Shown: positions 1 to 12,449 of the stretch, in pieces
How the letters are laid out: each line of letters starts with the position of its first letter
Numbering within the stretch: the stretch's first letter is position 1
From: Todiramphus chloris collaris
Lineage: Eukaryota > Chordata > Aves > Coraciiformes > Alcedinidae
Length of the DNA: 64,000 bases
Reading direction: 5' to 3'
NCBI GenBank assembly: GCA_025345505.1
Contig: JANVCC010000183.1
Span: 727,698-791,697, forward strand
The notes under the pieces: model-generated
Told to the model about the DNA's origin: nothing
The model's input: only the letters and a program-made list of their open reading frames with translations
Database searches by the model: none
Position numbers and translations under genes: made by a program

Positions 1-299
1 AGAGCCCCACGGGGTTCATCTCCCCTCCCGGCACGGCCTGTCCCTCGTCTGCTGCTCTGACCACCCTAAAAATACCACCAAACCCCCTGCTGCTCGCTGC
101 CTCGCCTGATGGGTGCTGTGTTTTCCTGCCTTTGTTGGTGCCTTAGCATCCGCGGGTTGTCACCTCTTTGGACGTACACGGGCCGCTCGGCTGGATCCGA
201 CCCTTCCCCGAAGGGCAGGGCCGGGAGGTTGGAAGCTGAGGAGAGCAGTGCTGCCCTGCAGGTTGATTTTCTTTCTCTGCTTTGGAGAGCTCCGTCTTC

Positions 300-660
300 T
301 CTCGAGCTCATCTCCCTGATACGACGGCGGCCGCTGAGGCCGGGTGAGCGTGCGCTGAATTTCGGCAGCTCCGCCTTGCGCGGGACTCGGCCGTTTGAGT
401 TTCGCCGGAGCCGAGCAGAGCATCGTCCCGGTCGTCAAACTATAAATAGCCAACGGAGCCCGTGCCCTCGTTGAACTGACTTTGGAAATTTCCCAGCCTG
501 GCCTCGGGGGGAGGAATGGGTGCCAAGGCCCAGCAGCCCTCGGCAGAGCGGGGCCGGAGGCGGCGATGGCGCGGCGCGATGCAGAAGCAGCCGTGAGCGA
601 GTCGATGAGGTGGCGGAGCTGGTGCGAGCGCCGCGTGCCCGGTTGGGCAACATCTGAGGA
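300..660 (+). promoter_or_regulatory. TATA-containing CpG-island promoter candidate
   Basis: CpG-dense block with a perfect TATAAATA at 441-448 reading on the + strand, predicting a start near 470. Downstream at 566 an ATG in strong context (gcggcgATGG) opens a 35-codon frame. A donor-like GTGAGC lies at 593. It is on the HDAC7 strand, 28.7 kb upstream of its first recognised exon, so it could be a distal HDAC7 promoter or serve an unknown transcript. Confidence 0.45.
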
Positions 661-841
661 TGCTGAGCCTTGAGTCAGTGCTGCGCTCTCAGCAGGGAGG
701 GAATGGCCTAGAGAGGATCTCCATGGAGGTCCTCACCCCGATGGCTCTGCTCATCTTCCCTCATCTTATGAGTTTAGCCCGCCCGTGTTGGAGGTTGAGT
801 GTGGTGGGTGGTGTACCTTCTGCTGTCCGTGCAAGAGCTAT

Positions 842-1000
842 GGAATTCTGGAACAGTTCTGGCTGGAAAAGACCTTTAAGAGTCCAAGTGTTGTCCCAGC
901 ACTGCCAGGGCACCGCTGACCCGCATCCCTCAGCACCACAGCTCCACCCTTTGAAATCCCTCCGGGGCTGGGGACTCCACCGCGAGCTCCCTGGGGCTGC
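842..1000 (-). mobile_element. CR1 LINE fragment
   Basis: Reverse complement of the CR1 3' region: ggctggaaaagacctttaag, then the cagcaccaca block. Diverged. Confidence 0.7.
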
Positions 1001-1033
1001 GAGGAGGAGTGGAGATGTTCCCGAGCCTTCGCG

Positions 1034-1067
1034 GAAGGAGGATCTCTTACGAAGGAGGATCTCTTAC
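1034..1067. repeat. 17-bp direct duplication
   Basis: Two perfect tandem copies of gaaggaggatctcttac just after a CR1 fragment. Confidence 0.9.
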
Positions 1068-1559
1068 GCAAGGCTGGGGGGAAAACGGTGCTGATGCTGA
1101 GGCTGCTCTTTCAAAAGCCGCCGTTGCGTAAGAGCGAAGCCTTGGGCGGCACGGAAAACGTGGAGCGCGTCACTTCCCAGCGATGGTGGCTCCAGAGCGG
1201 GCGAGGGGCGAGGAGCGCTCTCTGCATTTCCTCCTTTCTGCATCTCCTAAACTTCAAGGCTTATGTAAATTCCCCAGGTTTGCTGCTGGCTGGAGGATCT
1301 GTTTCCATCCGTAGCCTGGGGGTGCAACTATGAGTGAAAAGTCTCTCCTCTTCCTGCCAGAGCCGCTCTTCTTCATCTGGCTGCCTTCAGCGACGCTTAA
1401 GAGGCCCGTGGAAGCTCCTGCTCCCCAGCGTTATCTTCCGGAGGCTGGAGGGTGGGAATATTCAGGGCTGAGGTGTGAGCGTGTCCCTGCTCCCCGAGTC
1501 CTTCCTGCTGTCCCCGTGGGCTCGTCCTTGTCCCAGAGCCGAGGGAGGGTCTGGAGCTT

Positions 1560-1661
1560 GAGGATATGGTGTAGTGGTTGAGAAATGCTAGGACAAAGGT
1601 TGGACTTGATGACCCTGGAGGTCCTTTCCAACCATTATGATTCTATGATTGATTCTATGAG
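1560..1661 (+). mobile_element. CR1 LINE 3' end
   Basis: Sense CR1 tail: ggttggacttgatgaccctg, then ttccaaccattatgattcta and ATTCTATG-type terminal repeats. Confidence 0.9.
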
Positions 1662-3039
1662 ATACCCGTGTGGCTCCGGCTGTCCCAGGGGTGTTGAGGA
1701 CGGAGGGGTGGCCAGTTCTGCAGAGCACCTGGATACGGGCACCTTTGCTGCTCTTGGGGCTCATCTCCTGGCTTCTGCTGAGCTCAGGATCGGGCCTGCC
1801 TCCTGCTTTTCCTTCTTCTGAGAGTCCACCAACCCCTTGCTAACGGTGGAGGGGTCCCCAGTTGAAGTTGTGGAGGTGCTGGGGGGACCATTTGCAGGAT
1901 GGGCAGTTTGCCTGGAGAATTGCTTCCACTAGGAGCAAGCCCAGGGTGGGCACGGTTCTCCTGGGCTCGGGGTGGCATCAAAGCCTGAGGAACCTCCTGG
2001 GTGCTCCTCGTATGCTCCCCTCCGACATCCTCCTTGTCCTTGCTTGGTGCCACCAGCCAGAGGTGGCAGCATCCCAGCAGAGGGGTTCCCTCCGAGGGGA
2101 CAGTCCCTGCCACCGTGCCCGGGCGGGCGGCTGGGCTCTGTCTGGGGCTCTGCAGCCCTGGGGCCATCACCTGCTTGGCACGGGGCGGGCAGAGGGGACG
2201 GCAGCGCTGGCTCCCGCCGCTGCCATAATGGAAGCGCAGCGTTCAGCAGATCTGCGGCTTGGGATCTTTTATTCAGGGGGCTCAGCCTCTTTGGAACCGC
2301 GGTTTAACGCGGGCCCTTTGGCGGGTGCCTTCATAAGCAGCCGCTGTCTGGGTGACGACGGAGGTGCCGCGTCCCCGCGGGTGCCCCCGGGGTAAGCTCG
2401 GTGGGATTTTTGTGGCAGCCTAAAGCCGGTGGCTTTAGGAATTAGAAACCTGAATTTAGGGAATTCAGGTTTTTTAGCTCTGTAGACTCTGTCGATTGCT
2501 GCTCACGACTCGACCCACAGAAAATGGGTTTCTTGGTTGGCTGGCAGAGGATGCTGCTGTCACGAGCGTCCAAGCGGACGTGCTGACGAGGCGGACACGC
2601 GGCGAACTCGCTGCCGCCGGGGACCGGTTTCAGGTGGGGAGTTTGATTTCCAGAAACCGGAGCTCGTGTGTTTGTTTTCCCAGTAGCTAAGGGGTTGAAA
2701 TCAAACACGCTCCGAGTATCGCCAGTTAAAATTTCCTGACGTTAATCTTAATGTTGGTTGCTAACCAAGACCAGACCTTTCCTAAGCACATCTGGGCACT
2801 GGGCACCGTCGCAGCCTTTTCTCCTAAGGCTCTGCTGCGCTGAAGGGGCTGCTCGAGGTCAGAAGAGACATGGTTTGGGGGTTGTGGGAGCTCTGTCTGG
2901 TTGCTTCGGTCGTGTGAGGTCCCTCTGAGGCTCAGCCTCCTGCGAGCGCTTGGTCGCGGTGGGATCCGGCAGCGAAGGTGCCCGGGTCGGCTGGGCCTGT
3001 GGCAACGCGCTCTGCTCGACGTGGGCAGAGGTTTGCTGG

Positions 3040-3515
3040 GGTTTTACTGGATCCCAAGCTGGGAATATCTCATATGAGGAGCGTTTGAAGGAGCTGGGGC
3101 TGTTGAGTTTGAGGAAGAGGAGGCTGAGGGGAGCCCTCCTCACTCTCTCCAGCTCCCTGAGAAAGGACATTGCAGAGAGGCTGGGGCTGGGCTCTGCTCT
3201 CAGGTCATTAGGGACAGAACCAGAGGGAACGGCCTCGAGCTGAAACAAGGGAGGGTTAGACTGGACACTAGGGAAAAATTCTCCATGGAAAGGGTGGGGA
3301 GATCTTGGAATGGGCTGCCCAGGGAGGTGGGGGAGATCTCGGAATGGGCTGCCCAGGGAGGTGGGTGAGTCTCCATCCCTGGATGTGTTTCAGCATCGCT
3401 TGGATGTGGTGTTGGGGTACATGGTCTAGGGGTGAACTTGTCGAGAAGGGTTCATGGTTGGACACGATGACCCCAAGGGGCTTTTCCAACCTGAGTGATT
3501 CTGATTCTGAACAGC
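3040..3515 (+). mobile_element. CR1 LINE fragment with internal duplication
   Basis: Sense CR1 3' portion ending in ttttccaacctgagtgattc and a GATTCT tail. It carries an internal 34-bp duplication (3297-3330 and 3331-3364). Confidence 0.9.
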
Positions 3516-3769
3516 AATGGCTGCACTGGGCTGGCACCCGCTGGGCTCTGGCTGTGCCATTCTCGGTGGGCTCAGCCTGTGGGGATGCTCAGGGCAGCGC
3601 GGGGCTGGTGCTGTGCCCAGGGACAACCTCCTTGGTATCACAAAACACGTCTTGGGCTTTGAGGCCTGGGCTTGGTGAGGAGGTGGCCTCGGGGGCTCAT
3701 CCCAGCATCCACTTTGCCTCCAAACGATGCGTGCCAGCCCTGCCTTCCGTACCCAAACCTTCCTCGGTG

Positions 3770-4307
3770 AGGTGAGAGTTGTTGTGCAGAGCTTCCTCTT
3801 TATATCCTCTTATGTCACGCTGCCCCGCCGGCCCAGCGCGCCCAAAATAGCTGCCAATCCCAGCGGGTTTCACTTCGAGGTCTCTATTCTTAGCTTGCTG
3901 CTTAGCTGAGCAAGTCGCCTTCCTCAGTAGTCATGAGTTCACGGACCGGAGGGTGAAGACCGGCGGACCCATCCCGCGCGGGAGCCGTCAAGCGCCGGCG
4001 CCTTCCAAGGGACGGTCCGGGCAAGAGCCCCGCGGCTCCGAGGACGGAACAAGAATCTCCAGAGCCGGTACAAAGCTCTGGAGGAGGCAGGCGACTCGGG
4101 AGACGGGATGAGTCAGTACATGAGAGGCTGTTGCGTCTGAGCCGCCTCGCCGGCCCGCGGCCGGATCCGTGCGCGGCGGGAGCGAAGCAGAAGCGGAGGT
4201 GGGATGCGGAGCGGTGGCTTCCCGGGAGCGGAACTAGCTGGATGTTCTCAGCGGGTTGCGCCGAGGCTGGAGGTCTCTACCCACGCTGGTGATGTTCAGC
4301 CCGTCCT
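3770..4307 (+). promoter_or_regulatory. CpG island with AP-1 site and splice donor
   Basis: A CpG-rich block with CCAAT (about 3854), a perfect AP-1 site TGAGTCA (4109-4115) and no CR1. It ends in a strong donor CCT|GTAAGTG at 4307. It behaves like a promoter with a first non-coding exon; HDAC7 itself or a separate RNA could use it. Confidence 0.4.
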
Positions 4308-5292
4308 GTAAGTGCCCCTCCCCATCTCCGGGGGGACTCTTTCCCTTCCTTGGGTGGGATGCTTGAAGGTGCACTCGGGAGCATCCTTCTGTCCGGCGCA
4401 CGGAGAACGGCTCCTGCGTGGCCCCGAGCGAAGCTCTGGGGCAGGCGAAGGGCTTGGTGGTTTCGGTGGGCTGGACGCCGGGTCCCAGCTCGGCACCTAC
4501 ACGGGAGCTTCCCGCAGGAGGAGCAGACAGCATCGGGCCCAGCAAGCCCAGGACAGGCTCCTCCGTTGCCTGCTCCACCTTTTCAGGCTGTTCTGCTGGG
4601 GATGTGCCGTCCCCCAGCAGCTCTGGTGCAGAGGATGGATGCGGAGGGACCCCTCACTAGTCCTTCAGCAGGACTTAGCTGTTGTCCAGAGCATGTTTTG
4701 GGAGAGATCTTGTTTTCCTGACCCCATTTAACTTTTTCAAGCGATCGTGGAAGGCGTCCGGTGGCAGCCCTGCTGGGTTTAGGTGGATTTCCACCCAGGA
4801 GTGGACCAGGCACAACCCCCTGGGGTCAAGCCACATGCTGCATCCTACACCGGAGGGGTTTCTGGCACGGGGGGCCACGAGCCCATCCTGGGTGGGGGGC
4901 AAAAGGTGCTGGCCGGGGGCTTTTGCTGCGAGCTGGGAGGTGGTTGAGGCTCCTCCGTACGTGGGGTTGCTGGGGAGCGAGAGTTGTGTACCCGGTCCGC
5001 ATCCTGCCTCCGCTGCGGGTAACGGTCACGTGCAGCCGAGGCCTTTGTCCTGCGCCCGACTGCTTGTTTTAAAATGTATTTTTAGGTGCACTCTGGCTTC
5101 CTCTTCCTCCTGCGCTGCTCTGCCTCTAGCTCCCTCTTCTAGGATTGCTTTATGAACAATCAGTTCCTCCTTAAACCCGTTTTTTTTTGCAGGCTTTTGT
5201 CTGGGCTTGGGAGCCAGCCCAGCTGAGCATTAGCAGCTGCTGGCTCCTTCTGGGTAAGCAAGAGCAAATAAAGGTTTACACTGAATGAATCA
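4000..5292 (+). ncRNA. Possible two-exon short RNA gene
   Basis: The CpG-island donor at 4307 is followed by a textbook acceptor (T9GCAG, AG at 5191-5192). A 100-base terminal exon then ends in AATAAA at 5267-5272. No conserved protein is encoded. The terminal exon holds a strong hairpin (5210-5247). Predicted from signals only; it could also be the last exon of a gene starting before the window. Confidence 0.3.
5210..5247 (+). other. Hairpin in possible terminal exon
   Basis: GGAGCCAGC pairs with GCTGGCTCC and AGCTG with CAGCT, with a two-base bulge and an 8-base loop (agcattag). That gives 14 pairs. It is too short for a usual miRNA precursor. Confidence 0.5.
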
Positions 5293-5483
5293 TTTGAGCC
5301 TTATCTGTCTTTCCAAGTCGGGACAGCTGGACAACTCCTGGCAGAGCCTGCCCGGAGGGCGCCGAGGCTTCTCGCCGAAAAACTTCTCCTGCCAGAGCCT
5401 GGGGCTTTAATGGGCTTGCGCTGCTGGTCCCTGCGCTGCCTCGCTGCGTTCTGCTGCCTCTCGGAGCTTGATCCTGCGCCTGG

Positions 5484-5768
5484 TTCTGGAATCCCAGCGT
5501 GGTAGGGGTTGGAGGGACCCCTGGGGGTCATCTGGTGCCACCCCCTGCCCCAGCAGGGGCACCCAGAGCAGGGGCCCAGCAGCGCAGGGTCCAGCCGGGC
5601 TGGGAATCTCTCCAGACAAGGAGACTCCACAGCCTCTCTGGGCAGCCCGGGCCAGGCTCTGCCACCCTCACACCAAAGAACTTTCTCCTCCTGGGTCCCA
5701 GTTGGTGCCCGGTGCCCCTGGTCCTGGCGCAGAGTCTGGCCCCAGCCTCTTGCTCCCCTGCCTTTAGA
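5484..5768 (-). mobile_element. CR1 LINE fragment
   Basis: Antisense CR1: gttggagggacccctggggg, then the ctctccagacaaggagactc block shared by several copies here. Confidence 0.9.
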
Positions 5769-5769
5769 C

Positions 5770-8239
5770 ACCGAGAAAGCCCAGCTCTGGAATTACTGCC
5801 TTTCCTTGGAGACCTGCCCCGTGCTGGCTTGGCCACGGGCTCCCGTGGAAACTGGGGATGCTCTGGGCGGTTTGGTCCCCGTGTGAAAACGCAGCTCCTG
5901 GCAGCTGAGGGTCACGGCAGAAACTGTATCATGGAGGAACCTGGTTGTGGAGGAACGTGGTCGTGGAGCAGCTCTGAAGGCAAACTGCCCGCGGGCCGCG
6001 GGGCCTGGCGTGGCCCTGCCAGGTTAAGAGGCAGGATCTGCAGATAAGCCGCGTTACTTGGGTTAATAGCAGAACTGTGGGAGAAGGGAGGGGAGCAGCA
6101 GATAAGGCCTTGGGCTCGTGCCTGAGAAGTTTTAATCTCAGCCCGAGGTGTGGGGAGTTGCAGCAGAGCTAATGTTCTGCCGAGGCGAGCGGAACGGTTT
6201 CTTCCTCCCCTCCTCCTGCTCTCCTGCTGCTCCCTGTTAGCCTTGGCCCATCCTCGGGGACGCCCCGCCGAACGGTACCGGAGCTCTCACCGGCAGAGCC
6301 GGCAGCGTTCAGTGGTTCCCAGGACCAGGTGGCCTTTGCCCACCCTCCTGCAGCCTCGTCCTTCTCCCAGCTCCCGTCCTCCGGTCACCGGAGCTCCTCA
6401 GAAGCAGCAGCAGCCTTAGACACATGATGGTGGCAAAGTCCTTGGAGCTTCTTGCAGTTTCCCCTCTTTTTTTTGTTTTCTTGGTCATTTGCTTCTTAAA
6501 TTCATCGGCGAATATGATGAACACGATGCCCGGCTCTCTGCACCTTCCACCGATGCTCTCGGAGGGCTTGATGGAGCTTCCTTGGTGCGTCCCAAACCTG
6601 CCCTCCCCGGCGTCTCATCCCACGGCCAAGGCTGAGCGTAGACACCAAGAAAGGGATGTGGTAGCCCTTAAGTCCGTTATCTCTGGTGGTCTGGGTGGAG
6701 GTGGCTCTGTCCTTTGCCCTGGTAGCAGGGACCGACCTCACTGGTGACTCGAGAAGATGAATTAGGGGACCTTGGCTCCTGTGTGAGGGCTCTTGGCGCT
6801 TTGACTCCTCTGTAGAAGGTCCATGGGCTGTCCTGGCTGCTCAGATTCCAGTTGGATCCCAGATTGCTGCTGGGATTCCAGTTCCTGTGGTGTGTCTTGA
6901 GGTGTATGATGGGTTGTCCGCAAGGTCTTCTCCTGCCCTGTCAGTGACTTCCCCAGGGCTGCTTGGAGCTGGGCTTGCTCTGAAGCAGCGATGACCAAGG
7001 TTCTTGGGATGCTTGGAAGGTGATTTTAGGACTAAGGTGAAGAGGCAAACAGGTTCTCATAGTAGTGGTGGCAGAATAAGGTCGTGTCATGGCAGGAGCT
7101 GTTTCCTTAGTTCCACATGAGCTCTTTCCTGCAAACCCTGATGGATAAACTACAGTTTCCTCTCCAGAGCTTGGAGGCACCTGGCTGTGCTTGTGGCCTG
7201 GCCCGGGAGCTGCAGTAGAGCAGGGAGATGCCAGGGTGTGCATCTTGGGTTGGGAAGAATAACCCACAGACCCTTTCCACCTTGAACAGGGAATTTTTAG
7301 GGCTCTGTAGGATGCTGAGATGGGACAGCTCGGCGTGGTGAGCTTGGCTATTGCCTGTATCTTCATCTGGAGTGGAGGTGGCACGTCGAGCTCGGTCATC
7401 GCCGGGAGGTTTTTCTCTTGTGTTTCAGTTTCCAGCACAGGATGGGTGGACTTGGTGGGAGAGGAGTCTTAAGAGCCGGGTAGGGAGGCAAACCTCTCTG
7501 GTGGGAGCACAAAGTCTGGCTCCTGAGATCTTGCTCTGAGCCTCAAGAGCTGAGGAGCAGAGCACGAAGGTGGCACCGAGCAACTTCTTGTGGTCTTCCT
7601 GCCCACGCCGGCCAGACTCAGAGTTGCCTGGTGCAGGGGAGTTCGTACAACCTTCCCAGGCTGGGCTGGAACCTGATTTTCTAGTAGGACCAAGCAGGGC
7701 CTGGCCTCTGTAAATGGAGCACGCTCAGAAGAGCTTTGGCTTTTTCACCCATAACTCATTTTTTAGCCGTTATGTAGACGGGGCAAAGTCGCTGCTGGAG
7801 GCTGATTGATTTTGCGGCTCCTGGCCTCCCACGGCCAAGCCATCCCTGGTCCTGCCCCAGCTGGGACGGGTGCTGGTGGGTGCTGAACATCCCCCCCGTG
7901 TCTGGATGCTCGGCAAAGGGAGCAGGAACCGTTCACCGGGATGAATTCTCCGCTCTGCTCTCGCTCCTGCCGTCCTCGAGGCTCCGCCGTCGTCAACAGC
8001 GCTGGCTGGAGGGGCTGAGCGGAGGCAGCGCCGGTCCCTGCCAAGCCCTCGTGTCCACAAATGACTAAATCCTGCCTGAAAAGTCCAAGTATGAAAACAT
8101 TATTTTTTGGTTTTGGCTGAGCCTGGCGGCTCGCTGGGCTCGGGCCACCTCAGCCGGCAGAGCCGCCCCTCGCGACGCTGCCCGGGGCTCTGCCCACCTC
8201 GCAGCTGGGGAGGAAGGCTGGTGAGGACGTGTCAGGGGG
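5770..8239. other. Non-coding DNA
   Basis: No gene or clear repeat. GC-rich with short spurious ORFs only. Confidence 0.5.
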
Positions 8240-8390
8240 TGGGGAGGGGGTTGAGGTTCCCACCCCGGCTGGACCCTGCGCTGCTGGGACCCTGCTCTGG
8301 GTGACCCCGCTGGATGGAGCAGGGGGGTGGCACCGGAGCATCTCCAGAGGTCCCTCCAACCCCCACCATACCGGGATTCCGTGATCCCCC
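8240..8390 (+). mobile_element. CR1 LINE 3' fragment
   Basis: Sense fragment of the same subfamily: ccggctggaccctgcgctgc to tccctccaacccccaccata. Confidence 0.85.
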
Positions 8391-9179
8391 GTCCCCTGAC
8401 TTGCACCCGGGGAGATGCCAGTGGCACGGGGACATCCGAGCTCCACCTCCCCGTGAAGAGGTGGGCGCTGTGGTGGGTGCTGTGATAACAGCTGCCCTGC
8501 TCGTAGCGTGGTCTGATGTGACACGTCGCTCGAGGCATTTTTTTTCCAAACCCCTTAAACTCGGCCAAATTTATACTCAAACTTTGCAGCTGAAGAGGTT
8601 GGGAGCCGTGCTCTGGGTTGTCCCTTTGGAGCTGGAGAAGACAAACGTGCCCCTGCGTCCGAAGGGCAGGCGTGAAGCTGGTCTGAGATAAATGGTGGGA
8701 ATGGACCATCCCTTTGCGTCTCCTCTCCCTTGCTTCTCTGTGGGCATGGCTTGCAGGGGCTCGGGCATCAGGCTGGGCTTGCTGCTGGTGGAGATGGAGG
8801 TGGAACTTGGCTTCCAAGGCCATATCTGCTCGGTCTGGGTCACGCAGAGCAGCAGCAGCCCTGCGATGGGATGTGGGATGCTCCTCTGCTCTGGTGGCTC
8901 TTGGTGGCTGTTCCCGGTCTCCACAGAATCCGTTCTCCAGAGAGCAACCTCCACCACTGCTTGCAGGACCTCACTCTTCTGAAGGACCCTGGAGGGAGAT
9001 AAGGGTGGGGTTTAAGGGCAAGAATTAGGAGAATTTCCTGCTGCTAGGCTAGGATGGAGCCTGGACAGTGCTGATTTAGGGCTTCCACTCCCATCAGGGC
9101 AGCCAGCCTGGCTCCCAGCTTGCTGGGCTCTCCCAGCTTGCACCCACTGGGCAGGATGGGTGCCTGGCTGGATCTGTTG

Positions 9180-9450
9180 GGGGGGTTTGCGCTCACGGAT
9201 TCCCGGTGCGCTCTCTCCGGCAGCGCGATCCCCGGGTCGGCGGAACCGGAGCCTGGCAGCCGGGGCGCCCCAATCCCGTGCGGCCGGGCTGGGCGGTGAG
9301 ACGCTGGTATGCGAGATGTAAACTCAATACCAAAGTTTAGATTACAGCCCTGTGAAAAACATCAGCTCCCCTAAATGGAGCCCAGATGGTGGCGGAAGCT
9401 GCGCAACGCGCCGAAGCCGAGGGCCAGGAATTGCAGGAACCGGGTGAGCG
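9180..9450 (+). promoter_or_regulatory. CpG-rich block with possible short exon
   Basis: GC-rich, CpG-dense DNA. An acceptor-like ctctctccggcag (9223) and donor gcg|gtgagac (9295) frame 72 bases. A second donor-like GGTGAGCGG lies at 9443 after an open frame from 9375. Candidate 5' exon of an HDAC7 isoform; no homology is visible. Confidence 0.2.
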
Positions 9451-10499
9451 GAGGGACCGGGACCGAGGGGGGAGGAAGCCGGGGGGGAGGTCACGGCCGG
9501 GGTGGCCGCTGGTGGCTCCATCAGGGGTCAGTTCCTAACCCAGTCGGGTTAATCCACCTCACCCCCCGGCTTCAAACCAACCTGGGATGGCAGATGTCTC
9601 CCCGGTTGCATCACTGGAAACGCAGCATTTCCAAAGCTGAGGTTTCCCACAGCCCGTGACAGCTGAACTCGGGGGCCGAGGGCTCTCGGCCAAGCTAGAG
9701 GAGCCCGGGCAGATCTGAGGCAACGAACACGACGAGCCGCGTTCGCCCGGGAGCTCTGCCAGGAGGGGAGGTTCCCAAGCTCCCTGCTTTCGGCAGGTTG
9801 CGAGCCGCCGAGCGCGGGGAGAGGGTCGGGGCAGCCTGGAGACAGAGCCGCCTCTTGGGTAAGAGCTGCTCGGGCCGATGGATTGTGACTCAATATCCTG
9901 GTGGTGTGAAGAAAGCCAACGGCCCGGGGCACGGCCGACAGCTCCGGCCGGGAGAATCGGAACCGTCCTTCATCCTTCCCTCCCCTGGGAGCCTCCACCG
10001 CGGCTGCTTCGGGGTGGTTCGGGAAGGCCTGGAGGGATGGAGGAGTGTTGAGGGGACCAGGGAGCACGGCTGGTGGGGCTGGACCCTGTGAAGCCGAGCA
10101 GGAGACTCGGGTGGAGGTGTCCAGATGATGCTGTGGCCCATCCCGGGAGAGGAGATGTCCTTGGCCGGGACCAGGACAGGTCCAGGGGTGAGGATGAGCT
10201 GGGAGGTTTCTCTGGAGGGTTTGGCCACGTTAGGAATGGCTGAGTTAATTGTCCCCTCTGGTAAGCAGAGCACTGGGGGCAGATGGAGATGAGGTCTTCA
10301 CATAGAGCCTGGGGCTCTTCTGTCAAGAGAAGTTGTGGGGAGACCCCAAACACCTCCGGACGGGATCAGCGCTCCTCCCTCGGGACCCCACCATCCCTCC
10401 TTCCTCCCTGCTCTGCCCTTCCCACATCTCCCTCTCTTCCCCTCCTTGTAAAACCTGCTGAGTTTCCCAGTGCCACCAGTTTGGGTGGTAAAAAGGGGA

Positions 10500-10757
10500 C
10501 TGGGGAATGGAGTGAGAGGAGCAGGAGAGGCAGAGCAGGAGGGATGGAGAAGGAGCAGGAGGGATGGAGAGGAGCAGGAGAGTGGGAGAGGAGCAGGAGG
10601 GCCGGAGAGGAGCCAGGAGAGGACAGGAGGGCTGGAGAGGAACCAGGAGAGGAGCAGGAGAGGCAGAGCAGAGCAGGAGGGATGGAGAGGAGCAGGGAGA
10701 GGAGCAGGAGGGACGGAGATCCGGAGAGGAGCCAGGAGAGGCAGAGCAGAGCAGCAG
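10500..10757. repeat. GA-rich minisatellite
   Basis: Imperfect repeats of ggagaggagcaggagg-type units over about 250 bases. They create long charged spurious ORFs on both strands. Confidence 0.9.
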
Positions 10758-12449
10758 GGCTCCTGTGGGTCCCAGCACCACTTCCAGCAGCCGAGGAGCC
10801 AGGGCCGGCACAGGTACCGAGCTCGGGGCCCCCGGGAAGGGCCGGATCCCTGGAGACAGCCACCTGTGCAGCACCACACAGCCCTCAGCCCGGAGAGGGG
10901 TCCGTGAGCGCACGGGTCCCGCACATCAACACCCGGGCGGGCAAACGTCCTGGTCGTTCACCCGCAGGGACACGGGGCACCCGCAAACACCCGCTGTGCG
11001 GCTGTGCCCATCCTCCCGGGGTGGCACAACCGCCCGGCGCTCGCCGGACCTGGATTTGCGCTCGAAAAAGCCCAGGAAGGGCCATGAGGTGCCCCAAGAG
11101 CTGGGGGTTCTCCTCGGGGAGGGGACAGGGTCCGCGGGTCGAGCCGGCTGCGGCTTCGGGAGACGTTGAGCCGGCGTCGCCGGGGCGGGCGAGTGGCACC
11201 GGTTTCGCACATCCAGGCTTGGGATTGTTGCTGGAATGGGCTCAGACATCTGCGCCGAAGCGTCGGCTCGGGGAGATGAATCCCAGCTGGAGCTGCTGGG
11301 TTGGGATCGAGTGGGACTCCAGAGTTTCTGTTTTTCAAGGGTGGCTGGGAAATAGCCGGGGCAGCGTCACGGAGCTCCCAGATGGGATAAGGGGGGCTGG
11401 GAAGCTCTGGAGATGGTTGGCCCCACGTCTGCTGGCACCTCCCAGCACGTCCTGGGAGAGGAACGTTCCTGCAATACTTCTGAGTGTCCAGATGGAAGTT
11501 TAGTCTCAGGGTGACCACCGGGACCACGGAACGCTGCGGTTTTGGGGCAAGTTGTGCTGTTTGAGGAGCAGGCAACCAGCAGCTGCTACAAGCGCGGGAC
11601 TTGGAGCGCAGCGGCGCGAGGGGAGGCTCTCCAGAGGGGTCTGGGGTCGAGGCCGATCCGAGATTCCCTGGGTCCTGCCCCGTGAAACGCTCCAGGCTGG
11701 AAACTGGGAAGGCCCTGCGGGGGTTGGTCAGAAGAGGACCTTGGTGGGGAATCTTCTCCTCCCCTGGCCAAAGATCCCCGGGTCTCGTTTGCGGTTTCCG
11801 TCAGCTTTATTGGCCGCCTCTGGTTGTTTGTGTTTGGAGGTGTGGGTTTGTAGCAGCGGCGATGACGAACCCTTGAAAGATGTGTTGAGATCAAGGAACT
11901 GGGAGGATTTTTTTTTACGTTGCTTCGTTTGGTGTTTTTTTTTTTCCCTTGGTGGGACCTGTCTCGCAAGGGTTGGACGTCTCGCCGGGTCTGGCTTACT
12001 CATGAGTAACTGCGCTGGGTGGAGAAGCTCCGTCTTCTGCAAGGAGCCCGGGCTGGATGGTGGCCTCTGACGGGGCTGGGAGCACTGGAGAGGTCGTTCC
12101 CCGCCATGGGGACACGTCTGGGACGATGCCCGAGCGAGCGAAGAAGGTGGAGGGTGTGTCTGAGGAGAAGCCTGGGAGGGGTGCAGGGTGTAGGATGGGG
12201 TGCTGGCACATCTGGAGGTGGGGACAGAGAAACTTGCAGAAGGATTTGTGGGCTAGGCTGGGCTGGAGCTTGGGTGTGTGCCGGTGGATCTGCACGAATC
12301 TGCAGGTCCTCCCTTTCTGCTGTCGTAGCTTCTCGGGGAGGCTTCCCAGCGGTGCTGGAGGAAGGTCTCACTGGGACTCGTGGCTTTCATGAGTCAAGAA
12401 AGGGTTCCATGAGGCAAAGAGTAAGAAAGGAATTGGATTTGAGGCTGGG

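Noticed and set aside
9375-9443. Open frame MEPRWWRK... before a donor as an HDAC7 first coding exon
   Set aside because: It ends in phase 0, but the first HDAC7 exon needs phase 1; joining them hits a stop at once.
10298-11575. Long overlapping ORFs on both strands around a GA-rich block
   Set aside because: Produced by the GA minisatellite and GC-rich flanks; no homology.
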